In this document: positions 24,404 to 34,554 of the stretch, piece by piece
Numbering within the stretch: the first letter of the stretch is position 1
Layout: the number at the start of each line of letters is the position of its first letter
NCBI GenBank assembly: GCA_963674895.2
Contig: CAXXCY010000003.1
Span: 868,001-932,000, forward strand
From: CAXXOK01 sp963674895
GTDB lineage: Bacteria; Bacillota; Clostridia; Christensenellales; Aristaeellaceae
Direction: 5' to 3'
DNA length: 64,000 nt
Notes under the pieces: generated by a model
Told to the model about the DNA's origin: nothing
The model's database searches: none
Seen by the model: the letters and a program-made list of their open reading frames with translations, nothing else
Position numbers and translations under genes: made by a program

Positions 24404-25447
24404 GTGAAAAAAATACTTTCCCTATTAGTGGCGGTTATGATGATCGCCAGCGTTTCCATCGCAATGGCGGACGCTATTCAAATGGACAAGCTTACCCTTG
24501 AATTTGTCCCCTCCAAAGATGCGGACGTTATCATCACCGGCACGAAGAACCTTCCCGAGCTCCTGCAGGCTGAAATGCTCAAGCAGGGGTACGACATCGG
24601 CGAAATCGACATCACTGTTGGCACGTCCTATGAGGCGACCGGCGAAGCCATGGCTGCCGGTTCCATCGATATCGGCTGGCTGCCGGGCGGCACCTACGCC
24701 CTGTTCTCCGACGAGGTGGACGTAATCCTGACCGCCACCCGCGCGGGCCTGAGCAACGACAGCACCGATCCGAAAACCTGGAACGGCGACGCCAATAAAA
24801 CCCTGCCCACGGAAGAGCAGGTTACGTTCTACCGTTCGCTGATTTACGCCACGCCGTCCGCCTACGGCAAAGAGCTTGCCGCCAAGGTAAACGCCGGCGA
24901 AACCCTGTCCTGGGACGATCTGAACAAGGCCAGCTGGGCCGTGCTGAAAACCTCATCTTCCGCTGGTTACATCTACCCCACGCTGTGGCTGATGGAAAAC
25001 TACGACGGCAAGAAGCTCACCGACCTGGCCAACGTTGTAACGCTCTCCGGTTACGGCGAAGCGTTTGCGCAGGCCGCCGCCGAAGCGGTTGACATCACCG
25101 TATGCTACGCCGACGGCCGCCGCGACTATGAAGCCGCCTGGCTGCTTCCCACCACCGAAGCCGATGCGACCGGAAAGGCCGGCATGGGCCGCGAAGACAG
25201 CATCTGGAACGAGATGAACGTGATCGGCGTCACCGCCGGCATCTACAACGACACCGTCTCCATCACCAAGGCGAACCCGGCCGTGTACAATCCCGAGTTC
25301 ATCGCCGCAATCCAGACCGCGCTGATCAACCTGATCAACACGGAAGAGGGCAAGGCCATCTTCTCCGTGTACAGCCACTCCGGCTACGCAATTGCCCAGG
25401 ATTCGGATTACGACGCCGCCCGCAAAGCGCTGAGCGCCGTACAGTAA
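24404..25447 (+). CDS. phnD: PhnD-like phosphonate/phosphate-ester ABC transporter substrate-binding protein
   Basis: The 347-residue exported protein has a signal peptide (1-22, ending IAMADA) and no lipobox cysteine, which is unusual for a Gram-positive binding protein. LTLEFVPSKDADVIITGTKN at the mature N-terminus and the GSIDIGWLPGGTYALF segment match PhnD/PBP2 phosphonate-type receptors. The GTG start at 24404 follows AGGAGG; the ORF extension to 24359 has none. A terminator separates it from phnC, so the receptor is made from a separate transcript. Phosphonate, phosphite or a phosphate ester are all possible ligands. Confidence 0.8.
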   Translation: MKKILSLLVAVMMIASVSIAMADAIQMDKLTLEFVPSKDADVIITGTKNLPELLQAEMLKQGYDIGEIDITVGTSYEATGEAMAAGSIDIGWLPGGTYALFSDEVDVILTATRAGLSNDSTDPKTWNGDANKTLPTEEQVTFYRSLIYATPSAYGKELAAKVNAGETLSWDDLNKASWAVLKTSSSAGYIYPTLWLMENYDGKKLTDLANVVTLSGYGEAFAQAAAEAVDITVCYADGRRDYEAAWLLPTTEADATGKAGMGREDSIWNEMNVIGVTAGIYNDTVSITKANPAVYNPEFIAAIQTALINLINTEEGKAIFSVYSHSGYAIAQDSDYDAARKALSAVQ

Positions 25448-25468
25448 GCAACTCCATTACGCCCAAAC

Positions 25469-25505
25469 AAGGCGGTACGGTTTCTACCGTATCGCCTTTC
25501 TTTTT
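25469..25505 (+). terminator. Intrinsic terminator after the phnD-like gene
   Basis: 12-bp stem AAGGCGGTACGG / CCGTATCGCCTT (one G-T pair), 6-base loop, then TCTTTTTT. Confidence 0.88.
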
Positions 25506-25523
25506 TCGTTTCAGCGTATGTAA

Positions 25524-25552
25524 TTGTGATTCCTATTTCAAAATGGTATAGT
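25524..25552 (+). promoter_or_regulatory. Promoter of the phnC-phnE-phnE operon
   Basis: TTGTGA (25524-25529), a 17-base spacer and TATAGT (25547-25552) with an extended TGG before the -10. Confidence 0.6.
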
Positions 25553-25592
25553 AGGAGACGCAAATTCAAATATACAGCAAAGAGGCAGTTCT

Positions 25593-26437
<845 letters not shown>

Positions 26438-26438
<1 letters not shown>

Positions 26439-27286
26439 TGTTTGGTAAACAAACCTCCGAAGTGAAAAAGCCCCTTTTTGACCGAATGTTTCCGCCGCGT
26501 ACGATGACCGTCGACGGCCATACGGTGGAAAAGCCGCGTTCGCGCATTTGGTTGATTTCGCTGGTACTGGTTCTGGCCGTCGCTGCGTCGGTTGTCCTGA
26601 CTGAGTTCGATATCAGCATCCTCATCAAGCGAGGCCACCAGCTCACCGTTATTCTTTCGAAGATTTTCAATCCCAAATGGGAGTATTTCCCCAAAGTGCT
26701 GGACCCGCTTTTGGACACCATCAAGATGTCCGTATTGGGTTCGGTTATCGGCTCGCTGCTTGCGCTGCCTTTTGCGGTTACGGCATCAGCGAATATTATT
26801 CGCAATAGCTTTGTTGTGGCGTTTCTCCGCGTCTTACTCAATATCGTGCGCACCCTGCCCACGCTCGTGATCGCGTCCATCTCCGCGCTGATGTTCGGGC
26901 TGGGCACGTTCGCCGGAACGGTGGCCATCTCCATCTTCACGTTCGGCATCGTGTCCAAAATGCTGTACGAAAGCATTGAAACCGTGGATATGGGCGCTTT
27001 TGAAGCGGTGGAAGCGCTGGGCGCGACAAAATTCAGAGCGTTTTGGAGCGCGGTGTTCCCGCAGGTTCTGCCCACCTACCTGTCGCATTGCCTGTATTCC
27101 TTTGAAATCAACATTCGCGCCGCTTCCATTCTGGGGTATGTGGGCGCGGGCGGCCTGGGCATCCTGATCAACGACAGGGTCGGCTTTCGGGATTACGAAG
27201 GGCTGGGCATGGTATTGATCACCCTGTTCGTCGTGGTGCTGGTGATCGACAATACCAGCCAATATCTGCGCAGGAAGCTCAGCTAG
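26438..27286 (+). CDS. phnE: PhnE-like phosphonate ABC transporter permease (first copy)
   Basis: The 282-residue permease has a basic cytoplasmic N-terminus (about 45 residues), then five to six membrane helices. The EAA-type coupling motif is EAVEALGATKFRAFWSAVFPQVLPTYLSH. The family ending ASILGYVGAGGLGILIND is present. The start at 26438 shares its A with the phnC stop and has GGAGG upstream. Its TAG stop is formed by the CTAG at the left edge of a 159-bp MITE-like insertion. Confidence 0.88.
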
Positions 27287-27449
27287 TGTTCTGACACAGT
27301 TGAGACTTAGGAAATCATACGAGAGATTATTTTGTCCGGCAAGCAGCCGGAGCGCAGGAACAGCGGTGCTGCTTCAAGCGGAGAGCGACACAGTCGAGCG
27401 GGAAAAAGATCCGCGTGAAAACGAAGGATTCACTGTATCAGAACACTAG
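27283..27449. mobile_element. MITE-like non-coding element with terminal inverted repeats
   Basis: A 159-bp segment (27287-27445) begins TGTTCTGACACAGT and ends ACTGTATCAGAACA: 14-bp inverted repeats with one mismatch. It is flanked on both sides by CTAG, which could be a 4-bp target duplication or a TA duplication inside longer repeats. It has no coding capacity but has internal hairpins (CCGGCAAGCAGCCGG near 27336). It lies exactly between the phnE1 stop and the AGGAGG of phnE2. Removing it and one CTAG leaves the TAG stop running straight into the ribosome site, a normal coupled junction. Confidence 0.75.
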
Positions 27450-27460
27450 GAGGCAACGGC

Positions 27461-28279
27461 ATGCAACACACCCTAAACCCGATCGAGGCAATGTACGAAA
27501 ACAAGCCGAAGCGCTGGTGGCTGTATACGCTCATCGTTTTGCTGTTTGCGGTTTTGCTGGGCTGGTCGTCCAGCGCTATGAATTATAAAGGCCTGGCCGC
27601 CAAAGGCACCGAGGTGGCCTTCGGGATTTTTTACGGCATCATTCACCCGGATACAAACCTGCTTTGGAATTCGACTGTGGACGGCGTGCCGTATCTGCTG
27701 CTGCAGACAGTCGCCATCGCCGTGCTGGGTACGCTGATCGGCGGCCTGCTGGCGGTTCCCTTCAGCTTTCTGGCCAGCGAGAACATCATGCCCAAATGGG
27801 CGGCCTTTATCGTGCGCGCTCTCATTTTGCTGATCCGCACCATTCCAAGCCTGGTATGGGCGCTGGTCTGGATTCGCGTCACGGGCCCCGGACCGTTTTG
27901 CGGCGTGGTTACGCAAAGCATCTGTTCTATCGGCATGATCAGCAAAATGTACATCAACGCCATCGAGGACCTGGATACGAAAATACTGGAAAGTCTAGAC
28001 GCCGCCGGATGCACGACGTTTCAGAAAATCCGCTACGGCATTTTACCGCAACTGTATGCCAATTTCATCTCCACTATTATCTACCGCTTCGATATCAACA
28101 TCAAGGATGCGACCACGCTGGGCATCGTCGGCGCCGGCGGCATCGGCGCCGCGCTGATCCAGTGCATCAACAGCCGGCGCTGGAGCATGGTGGGCGCGTT
28201 TTTGTTCGGTATGATTATCCTGATGCTGATCATCGACCTGTTCTCTACCAGGGTCCGAAAAAAGCTTGCGAGGGGCTGA
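27461..28279 (+). CDS. phnE: PhnE-like phosphonate ABC transporter permease (second copy)
   Basis: The 272-residue permease is related to the preceding one but distinct: helices from about residue 20, the coupling motif ESLDAAGCTTFQKIRYGILPQLYANFIST, and the ending ATTLGIVGAGGIGAALIQ. PhnE pairs form heterodimeric channels in many Clostridia. AGGAGG, nine bases before the ATG, begins at the very edge of the upstream MITE-like element. Expression may therefore depend on read-through of that element or on a promoter it supplies. Confidence 0.88.
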   Translation: MQHTLNPIEAMYENKPKRWWLYTLIVLLFAVLLGWSSSAMNYKGLAAKGTEVAFGIFYGIIHPDTNLLWNSTVDGVPYLLLQTVAIAVLGTLIGGLLAVPFSFLASENIMPKWAAFIVRALILLIRTIPSLVWALVWIRVTGPGPFCGVVTQSICSIGMISKMYINAIEDLDTKILESLDAAGCTTFQKIRYGILPQLYANFISTIIYRFDINIKDATTLGIVGAGGIGAALIQCINSRRWSMVGAFLFGMIILMLIIDLFSTRVRKKLARG

Positions 28280-28280
28280 C

Positions 28281-29780
28281 ATGGCGAACAGGCTCACCCT
28301 CTATTTCACTTCGGATACGCACGGGTATATCTACCCGACCGATTTCATAGCCCCCGGGCCTCTTGCGCAGGGGCTTTTGCGTATGCGTTTTCCCAAAGAC
28401 GGCAATACGCTGGTACTCGACGGCGGCGACACCCTGCAGGGCTCGCCTCTCACCTTCTATTGCCGCACCCAGGGGCTTCCATTCCCCTGCGCCGCCGTGA
28501 TGAACGATCTGGGGTACGACTATATCACGCTGGGAAACCATGATTTCAATTACGGCTATGAAACGCTGTCGGAATACCTGCATACGTCCAACGCCAGGTG
28601 CCTGTGCGCGAATGTAGAAGACCGCACGGGAAACCTGCCGGTTCTGCCCTATGCGGCACACACGCTGGAAAACGGACTGCGCGTCGGGCTGGTTGGTATC
28701 GTTACGCATTGGATCAACCTGTGGGAACGCCCGGAAAACCTGGCCCGCCTCACCGTGAGCGATACGCTGCGGGCCGCGCGGGACGCCGTCCATGCCCTGC
28801 GTGAAAAGGTGGATGTGCTGATCGGGCTGTACCACGGCGGCTTTGAACGGGATCTGGATACCGGCAAGGTATTAAGCGATACCGACGAGAATATCGGTTG
28901 GCGTATTTGCGAGGAATTGCCGTTTGATATCCTGCTGACGGGGCATCAGCATATTCCCGTGGAAAACCGCGTCATCCACGGCACGCATGTGGCGCAAACG
29001 CCCGCCAACGCGAAAGGCTTTATCCATTTGACAATTGACAGCGCGGGCGTGATCACATCCCATGTGTGCGCGCCGGATGCTCCGCCGCTTATCAAGCCCT
29101 GGGAGCAAACGCTGTATGCCGGTCTGGACCGTTGGCTGGATACGCCCATCGGGCGGCTCTCCAGGCCGCTGCTGCCGGAACCCAAACTGGACATGGCGCT
29201 GCACGGCTCCCCGATCGCGGATTTTATCAACCGCGTACAGCTGGAAGCCTCCGGCGCCCAGGTATCCTGCGTCGCGCTGAGCAACGAAGCCAGCGGATTT
29301 CGGGCGAACGTCACGGTGCGGGATGTGGTGTCCAGCTATCCGTTCTCAAACACGCTCGTCGTCCTGCGGGCAACCGGTGAAACGCTGCGCATGGCGCTGG
29401 AACAATGCGCCACGTATTTTCATGTATCGGAAAGCGGCTCCCTGTCCATCGGCAGTTCCTTCTTAAAACCCAAAGAAGCGCACTATAACTATGACTATTT
29501 CAGCGGGATCGAATATACCTTCGATTTGCGCAAACCAATCGGCGAGCGTGTTACGAAGCTTACACGGCAAAACAAACCCATCCACTCGGAGGAATCCCTG
29601 ACCCTTGTCATGAGCAACTACCGCGCAACCGGCGCAGGAGGCTTTGACTGCTACAAACCTTGCCCGCACATACGGGAAGTCCAGACCGAGGTCAGCGAAT
29701 TGATATTGAATTATCTCAGTAGCCGCAAGCTGGTGGATATTCCGGTCGAAAAAACCTATGATATGGTTCTGCCGGGCTGA
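28281..29780 (+). CDS. Cytoplasmic metallophosphoesterase/5'-nucleotidase (UshA-like)
   Basis: The 499-residue protein has an N-terminal calcineurin-like phosphoesterase: FTSDTHGY (D-x-H), LDGGDTLQGSP, TLGNHDFNYG, GLYHGGFE and LTGHQHIP. The C-terminal 5'-nucleotidase domain (about 285-480) contains LSNEASGFRANVTVRDVVSSYPFSNTL. There is no signal peptide or anchor, unlike secreted UshA, so it acts in the cytoplasm. It starts two bases after the phnE stop with GAGGGG upstream. The context suggests it dephosphorylates or opens a phosphate ester brought in by the transporter. Confidence 0.85.
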   Translation: MANRLTLYFTSDTHGYIYPTDFIAPGPLAQGLLRMRFPKDGNTLVLDGGDTLQGSPLTFYCRTQGLPFPCAAVMNDLGYDYITLGNHDFNYGYETLSEYLHTSNARCLCANVEDRTGNLPVLPYAAHTLENGLRVGLVGIVTHWINLWERPENLARLTVSDTLRAARDAVHALREKVDVLIGLYHGGFERDLDTGKVLSDTDENIGWRICEELPFDILLTGHQHIPVENRVIHGTHVAQTPANAKGFIHLTIDSAGVITSHVCAPDAPPLIKPWEQTLYAGLDRWLDTPIGRLSRPLLPEPKLDMALHGSPIADFINRVQLEASGAQVSCVALSNEASGFRANVTVRDVVSSYPFSNTLVVLRATGETLRMALEQCATYFHVSESGSLSIGSSFLKPKEAHYNYDYFSGIEYTFDLRKPIGERVTKLTRQNKPIHSEESLTLVMSNYRATGAGGFDCYKPCPHIREVQTEVSELILNYLSSRKLVDIPVEKTYDMVLPG

Positions 29781-29932
29781 GAAGCCGGCGGCTGTTTCAA
29801 GCGGATGCGCGCCATACTCCGGACAATGAACGCGGATTCTTGCTTCTCCAGGAAATCAAAATCACACAGTAGCAACCGCTTCACATCTGCGTAATTCGAT
29901 GTTGCATTTTTTTCTTGCCGATGTAACTATGT

Positions 29933-29938
29933 TATAAT
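29933..29938 (+). promoter_or_regulatory. -10 box upstream of the GGDEF gene
   Basis: TATAAT with a weak -35. The recurring motif ATGTTGCATTTTT sits just upstream at 29899-29911. It predicts a leader of about 70 bases. Confidence 0.4.
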
Positions 29939-30015
29939 AAGGATCAGATTACAATACGTCTTCAATGCAATAGGGAATCCCTTCTGCGCTTATTCATGGT
30001 AATGGAGGATGAACA

Positions 30016-31071
30016 ATGGATAATGATCAGCTCATGCTTAATCTCTTCAAGCAGCAGCAGTATAATGTGACGCGTGTAAGGCTTCAGAAGGTGTTTCTGA
30101 TCTTCAGCACCGCATCCAGTGCGCTTGGCATTATCATCACGTCGATTTTCTTTACGGACCTGTGGAGCATCCTGGTTTTTTTAGGGCCGATTGTCTGTGT
30201 TGCCGTCTGCATGCTGCTGGTTCTTATGAAAATTCTGACGATTCAAAAAGCGACCTTTATCGCCATGCTCTATAATTGCATTGTGTTTATCCCAAGCCTA
30301 TGGCTGATCACGGGCATTCACGGCGTAGCGCCGTTGGTTTCCATCATCATTCTGGTTGCGATTATCACTTTGTTTTCCAATGCAATGCTCAAAGGGCTTT
30401 TAGCGGGATACATGATCATTAATTTGACGTTGACCGTTTATTCTGCAGCAACAGAGTTTCCCACAGCACAAAATATTCCCAGCCTCATGTACATGCTCCT
30501 TGGGTATATCATGACCATCGTCATTGTGGCGCTGTATATGCTGTACAAACAAAAAGAGTTCGACGAACTCAACGACCGGTTCCTGCGCAGTTCCTTTAAG
30601 GACGAGCTTACGCAGTTGTATAACCGGAAATTGCTGGATATTATCATCGCGTATGTGGAATCGATGTATAAACAAAACAAGATCGAATATATATTCGTCA
30701 TGTTCGATGTTGACAGTTTTAAGCAGTTGAACGATACGCACGGGCACATCTACGGCGATATCATCCTGAGGAGCGTTGCCCAATGCATCCAGGAGAAAGC
30801 GCGGTCTTCAGATTTCATTGTCCGCTACGGCGGCGACGAATTCCTGGTGATTCAACCCCATGCTTCGGATGTGAGCATTAAAGGCTTTATCGAGCGCATC
30901 GAAGCGGAAATGGAAAAATCCTGCTCTTTGGACATCCCCATATCGGGCAGTTACGGATTTGCAGCACGTTCGGAATGCAATTCGCCTCAGGAGGCGCTGA
31001 AACTTGCGGATAAACGCCTGTATGAAAATAAACAGGCAAAAAAGCAGGCAGCTGATACAAACCGGAAATAA
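30016..31071 (+). CDS. Membrane diguanylate cyclase (GGDEF)
   Basis: The 351-residue protein has six predicted membrane helices (residues about 25-180), resembling a 5-6TM sensor module, then a GGDEF domain (about 195-345). The active site is RYGGDEFLVI, and an RSSD inhibitory I-site lies five residues before GGDEF. The substrate loop FDVDSFKQLNDTHGHIYGD is intact, so it should make cyclic di-GMP with product inhibition. GGAGG precedes the ATG. It is convergent with the nucleotidyltransferase gene, 12 bases away. The signal it senses is unknown. Confidence 0.88.
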   Translation: MDNDQLMLNLFKQQQYNVTRVRLQKVFLIFSTASSALGIIITSIFFTDLWSILVFLGPIVCVAVCMLLVLMKILTIQKATFIAMLYNCIVFIPSLWLITGIHGVAPLVSIIILVAIITLFSNAMLKGLLAGYMIINLTLTVYSAATEFPTAQNIPSLMYMLLGYIMTIVIVALYMLYKQKEFDELNDRFLRSSFKDELTQLYNRKLLDIIIAYVESMYKQNKIEYIFVMFDVDSFKQLNDTHGHIYGDIILRSVAQCIQEKARSSDFIVRYGGDEFLVIQPHASDVSIKGFIERIEAEMEKSCSLDIPISGSYGFAARSECNSPQEALKLADKRLYENKQAKKQAADTNRK

Positions 31072-31083
31072 ACAAATCAAAGG

Positions 31084-31548
31084 TCAGTTGTGCATGCCGT
31101 CGATCATCCGCACTTTGGACTCATTCCCCATCAGTTCGTAATACCTCCGCCACAGCGCGACGGAATGCAGCGGTATCTTCTCGTTGCATACCGTAATATA
31201 TTCTAGAATGTCGCTTTTTTTCAACGAGCAATCATGCTCCGTTCCATCCTTCACAATCGCAAAGCCGGCCAGGACGTCCACCTCGACGCCGTTCACAACG
31301 AATTCCAGAAACGTTTTTGTCCGGTACTGCGGCTTTGCTTTCGACGGCACGAACGTACCCATGCCCAGCAATATTTCTTTGGCGGTCTCCGCGTCTTCAT
31401 TCGTCACCAGCAAATCGATATCATGAAATTCCGAAGTTATATGCTTGAAATATAAAAGCATCGAACCGCCCACAGCCCAGGTAACGCCGCGTGCGTTCAG
31501 CTTGCGCGCGATAGCGGCAAGCACTTCCAATTTTCTTTCGGTTTCCAT
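31084..31548 (-). CDS. Nucleotidyltransferase-fold protein (MNT/AbiEii-like)
   Basis: The 154-residue protein has the minimal nucleotidyltransferase motif: WAVGGSMLLYF followed by HDIDLLV (hG-GS...DxD) and a third acidic residue in VEVDVLAGF. Similar proteins act as toxins, antitoxins or resistance nucleotidyltransferases. No HEPN or antitoxin partner is adjacent, so it is not called a toxin-antitoxin system. METERK at 31548 is taken as the start; a GTG at 31563 is possible, and neither has a strong ribosome site. It is the last of three minus-strand genes after the M28 peptidase. Confidence 0.6.
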   Translation of the reverse strand: METERKLEVLAAIARKLNARGVTWAVGGSMLLYFKHITSEFHDIDLLVTNEDAETAKEILLGMGTFVPSKAKPQYRTKTFLEFVVNGVEVDVLAGFAIVKDGTEHDCSLKKSDILEYITVCNEKIPLHSVALWRRYYELMGNESKVRMIDGMHN

Positions 31549-31582
31549 TACACAGTCTCTCACAGTCTGCGCGGACGAACGG

Positions 31583-33283
31583 CTACGGGTTCACAAACCG
31601 ATAGAAACGCAGCCTGCCGTACGCGCCGCTTTCCTCCGCCACGACCGGTTTCCCGGTATCTTCCGTCAGATAGGCGGACAGATCCGCCGTCTCTTCCTGC
31701 GACAGCGCGGCGAAAACGATGTTGTCTTTCAACCAATCTTCGGACGTAAAATGGTCCGCATCGAAGCCGAACAAGGCAAGCTGACGGTTCCAGTTCGGCG
31801 TGCGGCATTGCCAATCTCCCCAGAGGAGTATATTGCCGGGCGTCCCGTCGCTTACGTCGGGGAAAAGCCGCGTGTCTCTGAGCAGGTTCGGGGTACGCAC
31901 AATCAGCAGGTCCGGGTTTTGCAGCGCGTATGCTTCCAGATCCGCTTCCCGCTGCGGCGAGTTAACGTCCGGCGCGCTGGCGATTGCGTTCCCTGCGAGC
32001 CGCAGGCTGCCAAACGCGGCAACGGCAACCATCGCCGACAGCAGTATCGCGGCAATAAGCCGAGCCCCGCGCTTTGATTGATCTTTCCAGCTATACAGGG
32101 CGAAGCCGAGATTGAGCGCCATGCATGGAATCAGCACGCTGTCAACCGCACGGGAAAGCAGGCGTCCGCGCGCCGCCAGATACACAAGCAGTACAAACGC
32201 GGCCGCCAAGGAGCCCAGCGAAAGCAGCGGCGCGCTCCATGCCCTCCTGCGCAGCGAAAGCAGGCTTAGCCCGCACAGCAGCACCAGCGCGGCGGCAAGG
32301 TATTGGTACCGCGCGTTCCCGGCAAAGAAGTTCCGCAACGCAATCCATCCGTTGCGTTCCGTTTCATAGGCGTCCGCCATCTTCCACAACGCCTGCTCGT
32401 CAATATCGCTGCTCATAAAATACCATTGCTGTACAAGCTTGATTTCCGATTCGGAAAGCCCGCTGCCGGAGGCGACGGCAGGCGCGGCGTTCATTTCGAA
32501 ATTCGTGTAATCCAACAGCGCGCCGTTGGCGTCGTTCCAGTCCATATATCCGCGCAGCCCGCGCAGGCTGATTTCGGCCTGACGGATCCCGAACAGAGCT
32601 ATGAATACGGCTGCGAAGATCAACGCCGCCTTCAGAATAGCCCGCCAGGGAACCGGGTCCTGGTTCCTGTCCTTCACTTGCGGAATCAGCCGCCACAGCA
32701 ATACAGCGCCCAGAAACAATAGAGATGGTAAAACCGCGTATGCGCGCAGGCAATAGCCGGTTGCAAGCATTACAAGCGCAAGCAGCAGGGCACGGACGCG
32801 GATCCCTTTCTCAGCCGTTTCGAAATCCACGGTCGTCATCTGCACAACGGCGGCTGCCCCTGCCATAGCGGCCGTGGTGGTGAAGTTAATGCGGCAGCTG
32901 GCAAAAACCGCGAAGGCTGCCAGAAATACAGCGCCGGCAAGCGTGCCCGACAGCACCGGCCGGCGTATATCGCGCGCCAGCTGATACATCCCTTTGACGA
33001 TCACCATGCAGCTGATAAAAAGAAGCGCGATCTGGAAATAGGAAAACCAGGCCATATTGGGTACGCATAGGCTCACTGCATACAGCGCCCAAGCCAGCAG
33101 CGTATGCAGGTAGAGGGAGAAGTCGGCGGGCTGGCCGCCCTCGAACCCCATAAACGACTTGACCATAACGATATCGTCCGAGTTTTCAAAGCGGAAATTG
33201 GTCAGGAATTTCAGGCTGATGAACATCGCCGCCGTCAGCAGCGCCCCGAAAAGCCAGTACGTCCAAACGCGCTTTCTCTGCAT
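31583..33283 (-). CDS. Polytopic membrane protein of unknown function
   Basis: The 566-residue protein has roughly ten or more membrane helices and an extracytoplasmic segment (about residues 215-290, with MDWNDANGALLDYTN and QWYFMSSDIDEQALWK). A C-terminal soluble stretch follows (DLLIVRTPNLLRDTRLF...), ending VAEESGAYGRLRFYRFVNP. The layout recalls GT-C-type glycosyltransferases or their relatives, but the first loop FENSDDIVMVKSF only loosely matches the Asp-rich catalytic loop, so I leave it unnamed. The start at 33283 has GAGG six bases upstream; upstream in-frame ATGs are weaker. It follows the peptidase gene by 38 bases. Confidence 0.6.
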   Translation of the reverse strand: MQRKRVWTYWLFGALLTAAMFISLKFLTNFRFENSDDIVMVKSFMGFEGGQPADFSLYLHTLLAWALYAVSLCVPNMAWFSYFQIALLFISCMVIVKGMYQLARDIRRPVLSGTLAGAVFLAAFAVFASCRINFTTTAAMAGAAAVVQMTTVDFETAEKGIRVRALLLALVMLATGYCLRAYAVLPSLLFLGAVLLWRLIPQVKDRNQDPVPWRAILKAALIFAAVFIALFGIRQAEISLRGLRGYMDWNDANGALLDYTNFEMNAAPAVASGSGLSESEIKLVQQWYFMSSDIDEQALWKMADAYETERNGWIALRNFFAGNARYQYLAAALVLLCGLSLLSLRRRAWSAPLLSLGSLAAAFVLLVYLAARGRLLSRAVDSVLIPCMALNLGFALYSWKDQSKRGARLIAAILLSAMVAVAAFGSLRLAGNAIASAPDVNSPQREADLEAYALQNPDLLIVRTPNLLRDTRLFPDVSDGTPGNILLWGDWQCRTPNWNRQLALFGFDADHFTSEDWLKDNIVFAALSQEETADLSAYLTEDTGKPVVAEESGAYGRLRFYRFVNP

Positions 33284-33321
33284 AGCATACCTCATCGTTC
33301 GTTGTGTGTGGAACAATCCGT

Positions 33322-34317
33322 TTATTCCATTCCCTGTCCGTATGCGGCGTCCCGCGCCAGGCCGTCAACCGCGGCATACAGGATATCCAGCGCCTGCCAG
33401 GTACGGTCCCAGTCAAAATCCCCGATCAGATCGCTCTGGGTATGGATCAGCTCCGACCACGATCCTTCCGTGTGCACATTGCCGCGGAAGCTGATATTGG
33501 CGGCGTCAATTCCCGCCAGATGAAAGGCGTCGTGGTCGCTGGACCCCTTGTGCCGCGGTACCGTGTAGGCTTCCCCGTTTTCGTCAGCCTGATAAACACC
33601 CAGGTCTTCAATCGCCTGCATAAATGCCCTGGACACGGCGTTGTTCACCGGGGCGCCCGGCTGGCCGTCCGTGTAGCCGTCGGCCGTGCGTCCGCCCAGC
33701 GTATCGCAGGAAAGGCTGGAATCCGTATCCCAATCGTCCACTACGATGATATCCAGATTCAGCACGGCGATGATCCTGCTGCGCTCTTCCTGCGTCAGCC
33801 CCTGCACATACGCGGCCGAACCCTGGTGGCCGGTTTCTTCGGCGGTAAAGGCGATGAAGCGCAGCTCCGTATTCTCATAGGGCTCCGCCTGATAAAAGCG
33901 CCGCATGAACAGCAATACGCCCGCTACGCCGCTGGCGTTGTCTCTTGCCCCGGGACCGTTGCTGTCGAAGTGGGCGCAGAGTATAATGATATTGGGCGCA
34001 CTGCTGATCGCTTTGCGGATGCCGATGACGTTTGAGGAATGGAAGGTGTAATCCAAATAGTTGATGCCGTTGACGGCGGTGAACTGTAAGGTGCCGTCCG
34101 GAAAGCTGCAGCCGAGGTTTTGGTACTCCTGCGCTAAATACGCTACGGCCTTTTCCTGTCCGTCAGCCATCATGTTGCGGTTGCCGATATCATACACCAG
34201 GGCTTCCATTTGATTGTAGAAATAATCCTGTTCCTCCCCGGTAACTTCCGCCGCCGCATTGATGAAAATGCATGCCAGGAGAAGAAGCGCCGTACAAAAA
34301 GCGGTTGTTTTTTTCAT
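33322..34317 (-). CDS. Secreted M28-family zinc aminopeptidase
   Basis: The 331-residue protein has a signal sequence (1-23; LLLLAC gives a possible lipobox at Cys16). The di-zinc site of M28 peptidases is complete: CAHFDSNGPGARDNASGVAG (His and Asp ligands), FTAEETGHQGSAAYV (catalytic Glu and ligand), LNLDIIVVD and KGSSDHDAFHLAGI (late ligands). It should remove N-terminal residues from peptides outside the cell. GGGAG lies about ten bases before the ATG at 34317. It is first in a minus-strand operon with the polytopic protein and the nucleotidyltransferase. Confidence 0.88.
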   Translation of the reverse strand: MKKTTAFCTALLLLACIFINAAAEVTGEEQDYFYNQMEALVYDIGNRNMMADGQEKAVAYLAQEYQNLGCSFPDGTLQFTAVNGINYLDYTFHSSNVIGIRKAISSAPNIIILCAHFDSNGPGARDNASGVAGVLLFMRRFYQAEPYENTELRFIAFTAEETGHQGSAAYVQGLTQEERSRIIAVLNLDIIVVDDWDTDSSLSCDTLGGRTADGYTDGQPGAPVNNAVSRAFMQAIEDLGVYQADENGEAYTVPRHKGSSDHDAFHLAGIDAANISFRGNVHTEGSWSELIHTQSDLIGDFDWDRTWQALDILYAAVDGLARDAAYGQGME

Positions 34318-34502
34318 AGACTGCGGTCTCCCTCGTTATGATTCCAGAAATATGTATATAGATTATGAAACCATACTGTGCAGCAAGAGGAAATGCGTCG
34401 ACTGCCAACCTCTCGTCCAGCCTCTTCGATAAACCTATGCAAATCATATCATAGCGGAAAATCGCGGTCAAGAAAACGGTATTTCTGCGTTTCAATTCAG
34501 AA

Positions 34503-34529
34503 AAAATGTCCGCATTATGCGGACATTTT
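34503..34529 (-). terminator. Terminator hairpin beside the partial tRNA copy
   Basis: 12-bp stem AAAATGTCCGCA / TGCGGACATTTT with a TTA loop; on the minus strand it continues into T residues. It follows the duplicated tRNA-Ser 3' end. Confidence 0.75.
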
Positions 34530-34530
34530 C

Positions 34531-34554
34531 TTCTGGCGGAGAAGGAGGGAGTTG
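34531..34554 (-). repeat. Duplicated 3' end of tRNA-Ser(GCT) (att-like direct repeat, copy 1)
   Basis: These 24 bases are identical to 34691-34714, which cover the CCA end, acceptor strand and T-arm of tRNA-Ser(GCT). The copies are 160 bases apart. A complementary fragment CAACTCCCTTCC also occurs at 34630-34641. Duplicated tRNA 3' ends usually mark integrase attachment sites. Confidence 0.65.

Noticed and set aside
29781..30015. Cyclic di-GMP riboswitch before the GGDEF gene
   Set aside because: I could not find the conserved core or paired arms; only a -10 box and a T-rich motif are visible.
31084..33283. Toxin-antitoxin reading of the nucleotidyltransferase gene
   Set aside because: The neighbour is a large membrane protein, not a HEPN protein or small antitoxin, so no pair can be claimed.
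33690..34060. Short plus-strand frames inside the M28 peptidase region
   Set aside because: All lie antisense to complete zinc-ligand motifs of the peptidase.
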